Part shown: in pieces, positions 53,819 to 61,853 of the stretch
Numbering within the stretch: the stretch's first letter is position 1
How the letters are laid out: every line of letters begins with the position of its first letter
Assembly: GCA_018648645.1 (NCBI GenBank)
Contig: JABGQS010000002.1
Coordinates: 114,650-178,649, forward strand
From: Clostridia bacterium
GTDB taxonomy: Bacteria > Bacillota > Clostridia > Christensenellales > SZUA-584
DNA length: 64,000 bases
Direction: 5' to 3'
Notes under the pieces: model-generated
Databases searched by the model: none
Told to the model about the DNA's origin: nothing
The model's input: only the letters and a program-made list of their open reading frames with translations
Translations under genes and position numbers: made by a program

Positions 53819-54487
53819 ATGAGGAAAAAACTTGTGATTATGGTTGCATTGGCGCTTGTCGCAGCGGTCGTGCTGTGCGGATGCTCTTTGGGCGGCAACA
53901 GTGTGACCGGCGATATTTACGACCGGCTTGATAAGCTGGACGATTTTAAAGAGTCGGCGCAAACACGCGTGGTGCCGGCACAAAGCCCGCAGCAAGCAAG
54001 CAGATACGGCGCGTTTCGCGGTGTGCCTTTTGGATATAGCAGGCAGGATGTGCTGGGGCTTGAGACATTGGCGCTTTTCGAGGAGTTTGACAACGCACTT
54101 GATTTTGAGCACGTCAGCATCTTTGGTTATGATATGCTGCCGACGTATTGGTTTAATGGTAACGACCAACTGTTTCGCGGGAGCTATTACACGCAGGCAA
54201 GCGAGGACATGCATTATGTTATCGACAGTCTGCTGGAGCAGCTGACCGATTTATACGGAACGGCGCTGGAGACAAGCTATTATGATTACGACAATTTCGC
54301 AGTGTATTTTGACAACGAGCAGCAAGCAAGCGAGGCTGTGGGCAATGGTAACGCTTATTTTTACGCGTGGTTTTTTGCCGAAGATGTTGATATTGAGGTG
54401 TACATAGAAGGTGCGTCAAAAAGCGAAGTGGACTTTAGGTTTGATGTGTTCGTCAATTTTACTGATTATGTGTATTCTGACGGCTGA
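53819..54487 (+). CDS. Lipoprotein of unknown function
   Basis: Signal peptide with Cys at 20 and 22 (VVLCGCSLGG); the lipid anchor is one of these. A short helical linker (DIYDRLDKLDDFKE) leads to a domain of about 160 residues that has the pattern of repeats such as FRGVPFGYSRQDVLGLE and LYGTALETSYYDYDNF, recalling small beta-alpha sensor lipoproteins. It starts the operon with the sialidase-fold and DUF711 genes. GGGGG precedes the ATG at 53819. Confidence 0.7.
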   Translation: MRKKLVIMVALALVAAVVLCGCSLGGNSVTGDIYDRLDKLDDFKESAQTRVVPAQSPQQASRYGAFRGVPFGYSRQDVLGLETLALFEEFDNALDFEHVSIFGYDMLPTYWFNGNDQLFRGSYYTQASEDMHYVIDSLLEQLTDLYGTALETSYYDYDNFAVYFDNEQQASEAVGNGNAYFYAWFFAEDVDIEVYIEGASKSEVDFRFDVFVNFTDYVYSDG

Positions 54488-54509
54488 CAAACAAGTGTGA
54501 GGAGAAGAC

Positions 54510-55628
54510 ATGAGAATAATCGAGCGGGGCGTTGTGTTTGACGGCTCCGACACACCACAAATCAGCAGCTGCACCTTTCCGTCCATGTGTCAACCGGAAA
54601 ATGGACGGATACTTTTTTCGTTTAAAGGCTCGCCGCAAAAGGGGCCGTACGATACGGGCGAGAATGGGTACACCTGCGTCAGCGATGACAATGGCAAGAC
54701 ATACAGCGCGCCGATGAAAAAATACGAACCGCCGATTGTGGACGGTAAACCGACAACTATACGCACGTTGTATTATATGCCGATGGGCGGGGGCAGAGTG
54801 TTGGCGGTGCTTAACGCGATAGACGCAAGTGACGATTCGCTTGTGTTTTATAACGAGGAGACCGAAGGGCTGAAGGACACGTATATCATGTTTGCGCTGT
54901 CGGAGGATTTCGGCAACACGTTTAGCGAGCTTAAGCGCATTCAAGTACAAAGCTTTATCGATACGCCGATTCCGCTGACCGGAGCGCCGAGCCTTATGAA
55001 CAACGGCACGATCGTGATACAGTTCGAGGTCAACAAAACGTATTATGACACAGCGCCTTGGACGCACAACTCGGTCGCGGTGTACTCGCATGACGGTGGA
55101 CAAACGTGGGGCGATGAAGTAGTTATCACCAACCATCCGCAAATGTATTATTGGGATCAGCGTATCAGCGTGATTGGTGACAAGCTGCTCGATTTGTTTT
55201 GGAGCTTTGATAGAGACAAAGGTGATTATGTGAATATACACGCGTGCGAGAGCCTCGATTATGGCAGGAGCTACAGCGATGTTTGGGACACCGGGCTAAG
55301 CGGACAGCCGGGGAACGCGGTGGATATCGGCGGCGGGAAGATATGCTGCGTGTACATTAACCGAGACAGCTCGCCCATAGTTAAGCTGGCGGTGAGCGCC
55401 GACTTTGGCAGAACGTGGCGTGATGAGCTGAGCGTGTACGACTCGGGACAGGTCAAGTGCACGAACGATTCGCTCAGCATGAACGACGCGTGGAGCGAAA
55501 TGGGCGCGTTTAGCGTCGGGCATCCGTTTATGACAAAGATGAACGACGGCACGATTATTGCGTATTATTATGCGGGCGACACAACGCACAGGACGGATAT
55601 ACATTGGGCAAAAATTGCCCTTGATTAA
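54510..55628 (+). CDS. Cytosolic sialidase/neuraminidase-fold protein
   Basis: Six-bladed-propeller protein of 372 aa with five Asp-box-like repeats: SDDNGKTY, SEDFGNTF, SHDGGQTW, SLDYGRSY and SADFGRTW. The layout follows exo-alpha-sialidase-like families, with a possible substrate-binding TIRTLYYMP segment, but the full arginine triad was not verified by eye. There is no signal peptide, so it would act on imported glycosides or play another role. It lies 21 bp after the lipoprotein gene and 21 bp ahead of the DUF711 gene. GAGGAG precedes the ATG. Confidence 0.8.
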   Translation: MRIIERGVVFDGSDTPQISSCTFPSMCQPENGRILFSFKGSPQKGPYDTGENGYTCVSDDNGKTYSAPMKKYEPPIVDGKPTTIRTLYYMPMGGGRVLAVLNAIDASDDSLVFYNEETEGLKDTYIMFALSEDFGNTFSELKRIQVQSFIDTPIPLTGAPSLMNNGTIVIQFEVNKTYYDTAPWTHNSVAVYSHDGGQTWGDEVVITNHPQMYYWDQRISVIGDKLLDLFWSFDRDKGDYVNIHACESLDYGRSYSDVWDTGLSGQPGNAVDIGGGKICCVYINRDSSPIVKLAVSADFGRTWRDELSVYDSGQVKCTNDSLSMNDAWSEMGAFSVGHPFMTKMNDGTIIAYYYAGDTTHRTDIHWAKIALD

Positions 55629-55649
55629 TAGCCAAGCGAGGAGAGAACA

Positions 55650-57008
55650 TTGATAAGTAAGTATGAGGTGCTGGACACCATAAAAATGATTGAGACGCAG
55701 AACTTGGACGTGCGAACGATTACCATGGGCATCAGTCTGGTGGATTGCATATCGAGCGATGCCAAAGTATGCTGCGACCAAATCAAGCGGAAAATCACTA
55801 CCAAAGCAAAGGATTTGGTGCGCGTGGGCGAGGATATCGCGCGCGAGTTTGGTGTGCCTATCGTCAACAAGCGAATATCTGTGACGCCCATCAGCACGAT
55901 TGCGGCGAGCTCCGGGTTTTCTGACTATACGTGTTTTGCGCGGGCGCTCGATGAAGCGGCGGCAGACACGGGAGTTAACTTTATCGGCGGGTTTGGCGCG
56001 CTGGTGCAAAAAGGGCAGACGAACAGCGACATTGCGCTGATACGATCGCTGCCGTCCGCGCTGTCGCAAACGCAGCGTGTGTGCGCGTTTGTGAATGTCG
56101 GCGGTACAAAGAGCGGTATTAACATGGACGTGGTCGCAAAAATGGGGCATGTGATAAAGGATACGGCGAACTTGACAAAGGAGCAAGGCGGTATCGGGTG
56201 CACAAAGCTGGTGGTGTTTGCCAACGCGGTGCAGGACAATCCGTTTATGGCAGGCGCGTTTTGCGGCGAGGGTGAGCCCGAATGCGCAATCAACGTCGGC
56301 GTGAGCGGCCCGGGAGTTATCAAAAGCGCTCTTGAGGAAGTGAAGGGCGAGTCGTTTGATGTTGTCGCCGAGACCATCAAAAAAACGGCGTTTCGTGTGA
56401 CGCGCGTGGGGCAGCTGGTCGCAAAGGAAGCGTCCGAGCGATTGGGCGCAAGCTTTGGCATAGTCGATCTCTCGCTGGCACCAACTCCGGCAGTCGGCGA
56501 TAGCGTTGCGCGTATACTCGAGGAGATTGGCGTGGACGTTTGCGGCAACCACGGCACAACCGCTGCGCTTGCGATGCTGAACGACGCGGTCAAAAAAGGC
56601 GGAGTTATGGCAAGCTCGCACGTTGGCGGGTTGTCGGGCGCGTTTATACCCGTTAGCGAAGACGAAGGTATGATTGCCGCTGTGAAAGCAGGGGCGTTAT
56701 CGCTCGAAAAGCTCGAAGCTATGTCGTGCGTGTGCTCGGTTGGGCTGGATATGGTTGCAGTACCCGGAAGCACGCCCGCAAGCGTTATATCTGCTATCAT
56801 TGCGGACGAGGCGGCTATCGGTATGATAAACAACAAAACGACTGCGGTGCGGATTATCCCTGTGCCGGGCGCAGATGTAGGGCAGGTGTACGAGTACGGT
56901 GGGCTGCTTGGAAGCGCGATTGTGATGGACGCGGGAAGCGGTGGTTGCGAGCGGTTGATCGAGCGGGGCGGGCGTATTCCGACACCGTTGCAAGGTATCA
57001 GAAACTAG
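55650..57008 (+). CDS. DUF711 / UPF0210 (PFL family) protein
   Basis: Protein of 452 aa that is clearly of the UPF0210 family: [17 protein letters not shown] at the N terminus, [43 protein letters not shown] [15 protein letters not shown], and [24 protein letters not shown] at the C terminus. The family folds like pyruvate formate-lyase but its reaction is not established. An ACT-domain protein is usually next to it; none is here. The start is TTG with GAGGAGAG upstream. Confidence 0.92.
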   Translation: MISKYEVLDTIKMIETQNLDVRTITMGISLVDCISSDAKVCCDQIKRKITTKAKDLVRVGEDIAREFGVPIVNKRISVTPISTIAASSGFSDYTCFARALDEAAADTGVNFIGGFGALVQKGQTNSDIALIRSLPSALSQTQRVCAFVNVGGTKSGINMDVVAKMGHVIKDTANLTKEQGGIGCTKLVVFANAVQDNPFMAGAFCGEGEPECAINVGVSGPGVIKSALEEVKGESFDVVAETIKKTAFRVTRVGQLVAKEASERLGASFGIVDLSLAPTPAVGDSVARILEEIGVDVCGNHGTTAALAMLNDAVKKGGVMASSHVGGLSGAFIPVSEDEGMIAAVKAGALSLEKLEAMSCVCSVGLDMVAVPGSTPASVISAIIADEAAIGMINNKTTAVRIIPVPGADVGQVYEYGGLLGSAIVMDAGSGGCERLIERGGRIPTPLQGIRN

Positions 57009-57097
57009 GTTTTTAACCGCCGGGCGCTCTAATTGCGTTTGAGTTGTGCGTTAAACGGGTATATGTTAATATATTGTAATTAATTCGAGGAAATAGT

Positions 57098-58240
57098 ATG
57101 GGCATCGTGGTAAAAATCGATATATTGGTATTCTCGTTTATTATGCTTGCGTTTCTGCTGGTGTATTATATTCTTAACGCACCCCAAAAAACGCCGGCAA
57201 AGAGGATGTTTGTAAGTATTATCGTTTCGCTGATGCTTAACACTACGCTGGCGGCGCTGGCGTGCATTCCAAACGGCATTAATGAACCGTGGGCGATTAG
57301 TATGAACACGTGGGTGCGCTCTGCGTTGCTCGTGTCTGCTTATCTGCCGGTTGCGGCGTGGATGGCGTACATCGATCATAAAATATTCAACAATTTCGAC
57401 AATATCAAAAAGCGCGGTGTGTTTTATCTCATACCGTTCTACGTTGCTGCCATAATGGTCGCGCTGAACAGCGTAACCGGGCTGATGTTTACTATTGAGC
57501 CGGGCAACGTGTTTACGCGGCAGTTTGGCGTCATCGTGGTTACAATAATCATGTATCTCATGGTCATTGGGCTGCTGTATGTTGCGCAGAAGCTCAAATC
57601 GCGTATCAACACAAAGCATATAAAGGTTGTGTTTGGGTTCATGATGCTGCCCTTTATCGCGTCCATCTTGCAGGTGCCATTCCCCGATTTGATTTTTCTG
57701 TGGCCGGCGTTTGCGTTTGCAACGTTTATGGCGTTCTTGCTACTGGAGAAGGATGCGATGCTAAAGGATTCGCTGACAAAGCTGAATACCCGCGTTGCTC
57801 TTGAGGCGCGCGTTAAGTCGAAGCTGCGCAGGCACGAGCCTTTCTCGCTTATAATGATTGACCTTGACGAGTTTAAGCAGGTGAACGATATGTTTGGGCA
57901 CAAGGTTGGTGACGATGCCTTGATGGTGGTCGCGTCCATACTTGAGGATTCGGTCAAGCGTACCGATATGGTGTGCAGGTATGGTGGAGACGAGTTTTTG
58001 ATACTCGTGGAGTCGCCGCGGCCGCACGCAGCGCGGTATATTAAAGACCGTGTCAAGGCGCGGATCAGCGCGTTTAACAAAAAAGGTGTGAAGCCGTACA
58101 AGATTGCCATGAGTTTTGGGCTGAAGTTTTATGACCACAGCAATGTCAATCTTAAGCATTTGTTGTCCGAGGTTGACCAGCTGATGTATGCCGAAAAAGA
58201 GAAGAACAAGCGTGCCGCGCAGAGCAGAAGCGAGGAGTAG
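57098..58240 (+). CDS. Membrane diguanylate cyclase (GGDEF)
   Basis: Seven or so membrane segments (about residues 7-215) form a sensor of the 7TM type; the cytosolic C-terminal domain begins DSLTKLNTRVALEARV, has FSLIMIDLDEFKQVNDMFGH and the active-site RYGGDEFLIL. It would make c-di-GMP. The product-inhibition site, RxxD five residues before the GGDEF, reads KRTD, so feedback inhibition may be weak. No EAL domain is fused. The gene is monocistronic. Confidence 0.93.
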   Translation: MGIVVKIDILVFSFIMLAFLLVYYILNAPQKTPAKRMFVSIIVSLMLNTTLAALACIPNGINEPWAISMNTWVRSALLVSAYLPVAAWMAYIDHKIFNNFDNIKKRGVFYLIPFYVAAIMVALNSVTGLMFTIEPGNVFTRQFGVIVVTIIMYLMVIGLLYVAQKLKSRINTKHIKVVFGFMMLPFIASILQVPFPDLIFLWPAFAFATFMAFLLLEKDAMLKDSLTKLNTRVALEARVKSKLRRHEPFSLIMIDLDEFKQVNDMFGHKVGDDALMVVASILEDSVKRTDMVCRYGGDEFLILVESPRPHAARYIKDRVKARISAFNKKGVKPYKIAMSFGLKFYDHSNVNLKHLLSEVDQLMYAEKEKNKRAAQSRSEE

Positions 58241-58260
58241 CTTGCGGTTAGTGTGTCTTT

Positions 58261-58304
58261 TTTTTTTATGTTTGTATTGACATAGCCCGTATAAATCTAT
58301 AAAA
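58261..58304 (+). repeat. Promoter-bearing direct repeat, copy 1
   Basis: T run, then ATGTTTGTATTGACATAGCC and CGTATAAATCTATAAAA; it differs at two positions from the copy at 59711-59755. It contains TTGACA (58277-58282) and TAAAAA (58300-58305) 17 bp apart. It lies just after the diguanylate cyclase gene and in front of the AT-rich lipoprotein gene. Confidence 0.85.
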
Positions 58305-58435
58305 AATGTGGTATCAATTATGCATTTCACATGGTATAATTAGGTAATGTCAATCCTTCGGGAAGACACTTTCAGCTTAGTAATGGTTCTTGGATAAACT
58401 AAAAAGTGATGTGTTCGTTTTAAAAGGAGAGTGCC

Positions 58436-59467
58436 ATGAGGAAATGTTCGATTACTATACTATTATCAATTACTCTTTTTTTTACAGCCTGCAGCGCTCT
58501 TGTTGCTACACCTGAAGCTGCGCCAACAGAATTCCAAAGCGCAGTACCGATTCCCGAGTCCACTCCCGAATCTACAATTGACCCAACTCCTGAGGTGACT
58601 ATTGAACCTGCTCTCAAGGTAGATGATGAGTTTACTTTCAGAGGTCACAGAGCAGGGGACTCTTCATCTCAAGTAAAGTTAAGGGAAAAGACTTCGCTTT
58701 ATGAGAAAAAGAAAAAAGACGATGTGGGTATAGAAAGAATTATTTTCTATTCACGAGAGTATCTAGGATACGATGTTGAAATCACCTATTCGTTTATATA
58801 CGACAATTTAGTTGCGGTTGAGGTAAGGAACCTAAATGAGATGGATAGTGCTGACTTAGAAACTTTTTCAGCAAGGTTTAAAGAAGAAATGTATAAGGAA
58901 TTTGGCGAGGTAGAGAATTGGGAGGGATTTGGAAAGCCTTGTGACAGTGGACAGGTGTTTCTAGGTTATGTAACTGAAAATGGCGGGTTTTCTATTACTG
59001 TAGATTTTGAATTGGATTTCTTAATGACAGCAGAGGAATTTGAATACATGGGATTTAAGTTTGGGGACAGTTCTCAAAAAGTTATTGAGATGATGGGACA
59101 GGAGCCCACAGAAATAGCAGAACCACTATTTTTTAATATAGATACAACACTTAGATATTTATTGGATGTTACTGACGGAAGAGGTCAAGCAGTAGCTTTT
59201 TACTTCAAAGATGACAAACTTAAAAGAATTGATACGATTGAATTTTATGCTTCTTTAAGAAGTGATTTGGATGCAGTAATAGGTGATATTATTATAGACC
59301 TTGACTGTGGAGAACCAGGCGTAATTAGAGACTACGATATAGGAGTAAGACCAGGTTATGTGGATTTTATTGAAGCTAGCTGGGATATGGGTAGTTATTT
59401 GATTGAGTTATTTGTGGACTCATCATCTTCTATAGTCTCATACCACGAAAAGAGTTTGTTTTATTAG
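58436..59467 (+). CDS. AT-rich lipoprotein with duplicated small domain
   Basis: Signal peptide with lipobox FTAC (Cys 19), a Pro/Thr/Glu spacer (about 25-60), and two related domains that start FRGHRAGDSSSQVKLRE and FEYMGFKFGDSSQKVIEMMG, showing an internal duplication. The second domain resembles small outer-face sensor domains of the SmpA/BamE-like kind in its GxxxxxV pattern, but no family is assigned. The gene is distinctly AT-rich against its neighbours and lies between two promoter repeats, suggesting late arrival. AAGGAG precedes the ATG. Confidence 0.7.
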   Translation: MRKCSITILLSITLFFTACSALVATPEAAPTEFQSAVPIPESTPESTIDPTPEVTIEPALKVDDEFTFRGHRAGDSSSQVKLREKTSLYEKKKKDDVGIERIIFYSREYLGYDVEITYSFIYDNLVAVEVRNLNEMDSADLETFSARFKEEMYKEFGEVENWEGFGKPCDSGQVFLGYVTENGGFSITVDFELDFLMTAEEFEYMGFKFGDSSQKVIEMMGQEPTEIAEPLFFNIDTTLRYLLDVTDGRGQAVAFYFKDDKLKRIDTIEFYASLRSDLDAVIGDIIIDLDCGEPGVIRDYDIGVRPGYVDFIEASWDMGSYLIELFVDSSSSIVSYHEKSLFY

Positions 59468-59710
59468 TAGATATGTTGACCTTAACCCTCAGAGGCGGTC
59501 AGAGCATATAATAAGGATTTACTGCTTCAGAGAACCCGTGTGGTAAGTAGAATCAGCTTCCAGCTCTGTAGTGTTTCTTGGGTGGGTCACTTTTATGTCT
59601 GTGCAGAATCAAATTCTTTGTATTATAATCTCGGTGCAAGGAAAAAGTAAAAAAAAGGACAGATGCTCTACTTTGTATTGAAGCAGGTACTTTAAGGCAA
59701 TATCGTAATC
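59468..59710. other. Non-coding segment ahead of the tRNA promoter
   Basis: About 240 bp with no supported gene. It holds AT-rich sequence and a TATTATAAT near 59621 without a clear partner hexamer; nothing else can be called. Confidence 0.4.
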
Positions 59711-59756
59711 TTTTTTTTATGTTTTTATTGACATCGCCCGTATAAATCTATAAAAT
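59711..59756 (+). promoter_or_regulatory. tRNA-Arg promoter, copy 2 of the direct repeat
   Basis: Consensus TTGACA (59728-59733), 17 bp, TAAAAT (59751-59756); the tRNA starts about 14 bp later. The same sequence with two changes is at 58261-58304, which marks it as a duplicated promoter. Confidence 0.85.
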
Positions 59757-59769
59757 AGCGGTTGCATGT

Positions 59770-59846
59770 GCACCCGTAGCTCAGTTGGATAGAGCGTCCG
59801 CCTCCTAAGCGGAAGGCCGCGCGTTCGAATCGCGCCGGGTGTGCCA
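59770..59846 (+). tRNA. tRNA-Arg (CCT anticodon), CCA encoded
   Basis: A full cloverleaf can be read: acceptor GCACCCG / CGGGTGT (one G-T pair), D arm GCTC...GAGC, anticodon stem TCCGC / GCGGA with loop CTCCTAA giving anticodon CCT, and T arm GCGCG-TTCGAAT-CGCGC; the CCA end is encoded. It reads the AGG codon. Confidence 0.93.
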
Positions 59847-59871
59847 GCAGCGTGACGCTGCACCCATATCG

Positions 59872-59904
59872 CGCACTGTTGTTGTTCTGACAGTGTGTTT
59901 TTTA
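59872..59904 (+). terminator. Terminator-like hairpin, repeat unit 1
   Basis: CACTGT pairs with ACAGTG across a 10-base loop, then GTTTTTT. Stops tRNA-Arg transcription. Confidence 0.7.
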
Positions 59905-59969
59905 TTGCCCGCGTCGAGGTTGATAAAAACGTCGGGTGTGCCAGCAGCGTGACGCTGCACCCTTATCGC

Positions 59970-59999
59970 GCACTGTTGCTCTTGTAACAGTGCTTTTTT
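59970..59999 (+). terminator. Terminator-like hairpin, repeat unit 2
   Basis: A perfect GCACTGTT / AACAGTGC stem with an 8-base loop and a run of six T; the strongest of the four. Confidence 0.75.
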
Positions 60000-60065
60000 A
60001 TTACCCGCGGCAGAGTTAATAAAAACATCGAGTGTGCCAGCAGGCTGATCCTGCACCCTTATCGC

Positions 60066-60094
60066 GCACCGTGTTCTTAGAACAGTGCTTTTTT
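60066..60094 (+). terminator. Terminator-like hairpin, repeat unit 3
   Basis: GCAC and TGTTC pair with GAACA and GTGC around TTA, with a small bulge, followed by six T. Confidence 0.7.
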
Positions 60095-60160
60095 ATTACC
60101 CGCGGCAGAGTTAATAAAAACATCGAGTGTGCCAGCAGGCTGAGCCTGCACCCTAATCGC

Positions 60161-60190
60161 GCACCGTTGTTCTTAGAACAGTGCTTTTTT
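60161..60190 (+). terminator. Terminator-like hairpin, repeat unit 4
   Basis: GCAC, a 3-base bulge and TGTTC pair with GAACA and GTGC, followed by six T. Confidence 0.7.
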
Positions 60191-60249
60191 ATTACCTGCG
60201 GCAGAGTTAATAAAAACATCGAGTGTGATCACTCGCACAGCGCGTTTTA

Positions 60250-60285
60250 TGTTCGCGAAGCTAGTTCTTCGTGGGCATTTTTTGT
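60250..60285 (+). terminator. Terminator beyond the repeat array
   Basis: An 11-bp stem (TGTTCGCGAAG against CTTCGTGGGCA, with G-T pairs) closes on a 6-base loop and leads into TTTTTT. The following 60286-60520 shows no gene or motif I can support. Confidence 0.7.
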
Positions 60286-60520
60286 TTTGTCAATGGTAAA
60301 AATGGAGCAGAAACCGTGTTTTATGGCGGTTTCAAGGGATTTTCGGGGGGGGTGCGGTTGTTCTAGAACGGGTGTTTAGCGTAAATGGTGTCTTGTCTGC
60401 CGGTTGGCGGGCTTTTGAGCCGAAGCTAATGAGTCGAATGGCAGGTTTATTAATGTGTTTGGATAGGAAGGGTGCAAGAAATCGAGTGTCCTATTGATGC
60501 AATTGTACGAATAGTGCCCG

Positions 60521-61633
60521 CTAAATCTCCTTCTCAAAATAGCGAAAGCGGCGGTACTGTTTGCCACCTGCGGCCATCACAGGGCGCCATGATTTGTAGT
60601 TTTCTTCGCCGATGGTGGATGCGTCGCCCCATTCATAGCCCTTTTGCAGCGCTGTTTCCATAATGCCGAGATATGCGGCCGACACGGCGGCTTTGCGCTC
60701 GTACTCTTCTATGCAAAACTGCATCATGACACGGACGCCTTTGATTCGTTTCTTGTAGTAAAAGAACTTGAGGATGCCGAACGGGAACATCCGCCCGCGC
60801 ATATGAATGAGCGCTTCGTTGTAGTTGGGGATGGCGACGACAAACGCAATCGGCGTGCCGTCATTTTTCCTGACCATGTAGATGAGGTCGGGATCGGCGA
60901 TTGCTTTCATGGACTGCGCGGCCTCGAGTATCGTTTCCCAGCCGGGAATGCCGCTGCCCCAGTCGCGCGCGTCCGAGCCGTTCAAAATTTGCTGTATATC
61001 GAGCAGCTCGTCGTCGAGGTTTTTCATGTCTATCGGGTATGCTTCGAAACCGTAGCGTTTTTTAGCAAAACCGACTACCTTCGCAAACCGCTCGAACGGA
61101 ACCTCGCTTGTTACGATTTTGAACCCGAGCAAGTCTGCCGCGTTTGCAAAACCAAAGCTCTCCATCACGCCGCGATACCATTCGGGGTTGTACGACGCGT
61201 ACAGCACGGGCGGCGACTCGAACCCCTCCACCAGCAGCGCGCGGTCTTCCTCTCCGTTGGTGGGCGAGAACGGTCCTTTCATGGTCTGCATGCCAATTTG
61301 TTTCAAGTAGTCCTGCGCAGCCTGCAAAACCGCTGTCCCGCTCTCCATATCCGCCGCCTCGAACAGCGAGAAGAAGCCGCGTTTTTCGCCCCGCGCTTCC
61401 GATTCGCCCAAGTTGTGCCCCGCGAGTATCCGCGCGACCGGTTTGCCGTCCCGATACGCCATAAAGAAAGCGTGCTCGCCGCCAAGAAACGAGTTTTTCT
61501 GCGGATTTAGCGTATTCTTCATGCCACCAATAAGCGGCGGTACCCAGTTTGGGTCGTCTTTATACAGCCGGAACGGCAGCTTGATGAACGAGCCGAGGCG
61601 CTTTTTGTCGATTTGTCGCACTTGCATGCTCAT
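60521..61633 (-). CDS. GNAT-fold protein of unknown substrate
   Basis: Protein of 370 aa, N-terminal MQVRQIDKKRLGSFIKLPFRLYKDDPNWVPPL, a start shared by large uncharacterised N-acetyltransferase-like proteins (YghO-like), with GPFSPTNGEEDRALLVEGF in the middle and a C-terminal ...YLGIMETALQKGYEWGDASTIGEENYKSW. The fold looks like two GNAT-type halves, the second holding the acetyl-CoA site. The ATG at 61633 has GGAGACC upstream; 15 extra codons are not needed. Confidence 0.82.
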   Translation of the reverse strand: MSMQVRQIDKKRLGSFIKLPFRLYKDDPNWVPPLIGGMKNTLNPQKNSFLGGEHAFFMAYRDGKPVARILAGHNLGESEARGEKRGFFSLFEAADMESGTAVLQAAQDYLKQIGMQTMKGPFSPTNGEEDRALLVEGFESPPVLYASYNPEWYRGVMESFGFANAADLLGFKIVTSEVPFERFAKVVGFAKKRYGFEAYPIDMKNLDDELLDIQQILNGSDARDWGSGIPGWETILEAAQSMKAIADPDLIYMVRKNDGTPIAFVVAIPNYNEALIHMRGRMFPFGILKFFYYKKRIKGVRVMMQFCIEEYERKAAVSAAYLGIMETALQKGYEWGDASTIGEENYKSWRPVMAAGGKQYRRFRYFEKEI

Positions 61634-61759
61634 GATTGGTCTCCGTAAGATGTGGTTTATTTTATGTTGGTTTATCATAGCACACTTTGGGGTGGGAAAA
61701 TATTATGATATGTTTAAATATGCGTGACAGAAGGGGTGAGAAAGAGAACATGAGAAAGT

Positions 61760-61788
61760 TTGTTTTTGTTGTAAAATCATGGTATAAT
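61760..61788 (+). promoter_or_regulatory. Promoter of the DUF2971 gene
   Basis: TTGTTT (61760-61765), 17 bp, TATAAT (61783-61788), about 65 bp ahead of the ATG. Confidence 0.55.
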
Positions 61789-61853
61789 ATGCCAAGCATA
61801 TGTTTATTATCATTGATTTCTTAAATATTTAGTCGTGAAAGGTTACTGATAAG

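Larger units (their letters stand above)
59839..60222 (+). repeat. Four 95-97 bp tandem repeats after tRNA-Arg
   Basis: Units start at 59839, 59936, 60032 and 60127 (97, 96, 95 and 96 bp), the last nucleotides of the tRNA being part of unit 1; a diverged start of a fifth lies at 60223. Each unit begins GTGTGCCAGCAG, holds a hairpin (GCAGCG-TGA-CGCTGC or GCAGGC-TGA-GCCTGC type) and a second hairpin GCAC...GTGC followed by TTTTTTATT. Stem changes in the first hairpin are mostly compensated on the other side. No coding sequence fits; the minus-strand frame across it is an artefact of the repeat. Confidence 0.9.

Noticed and set aside
55296..56621. Open minus-strand frame of 441 codons opposite the sialidase-fold and UPF0210 genes
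   Set aside because: Runs across the boundary between two well-supported genes; composition Arg/His/Cys-rich as in shadow frames.
59805..60056. 83-codon frame on the minus strand across the tRNA and first repeats, plus similar frames up to 60379
   Set aside because: It lies opposite the tRNA and hairpin repeats; the protein repeats only because the DNA does, and no ribosome binding site is present.
59839..60222. CRISPR-like reading of the repeat array
   Set aside because: Units are about 96 bp in head-to-tail contact without spacers, carry terminators, and no cas genes are near.
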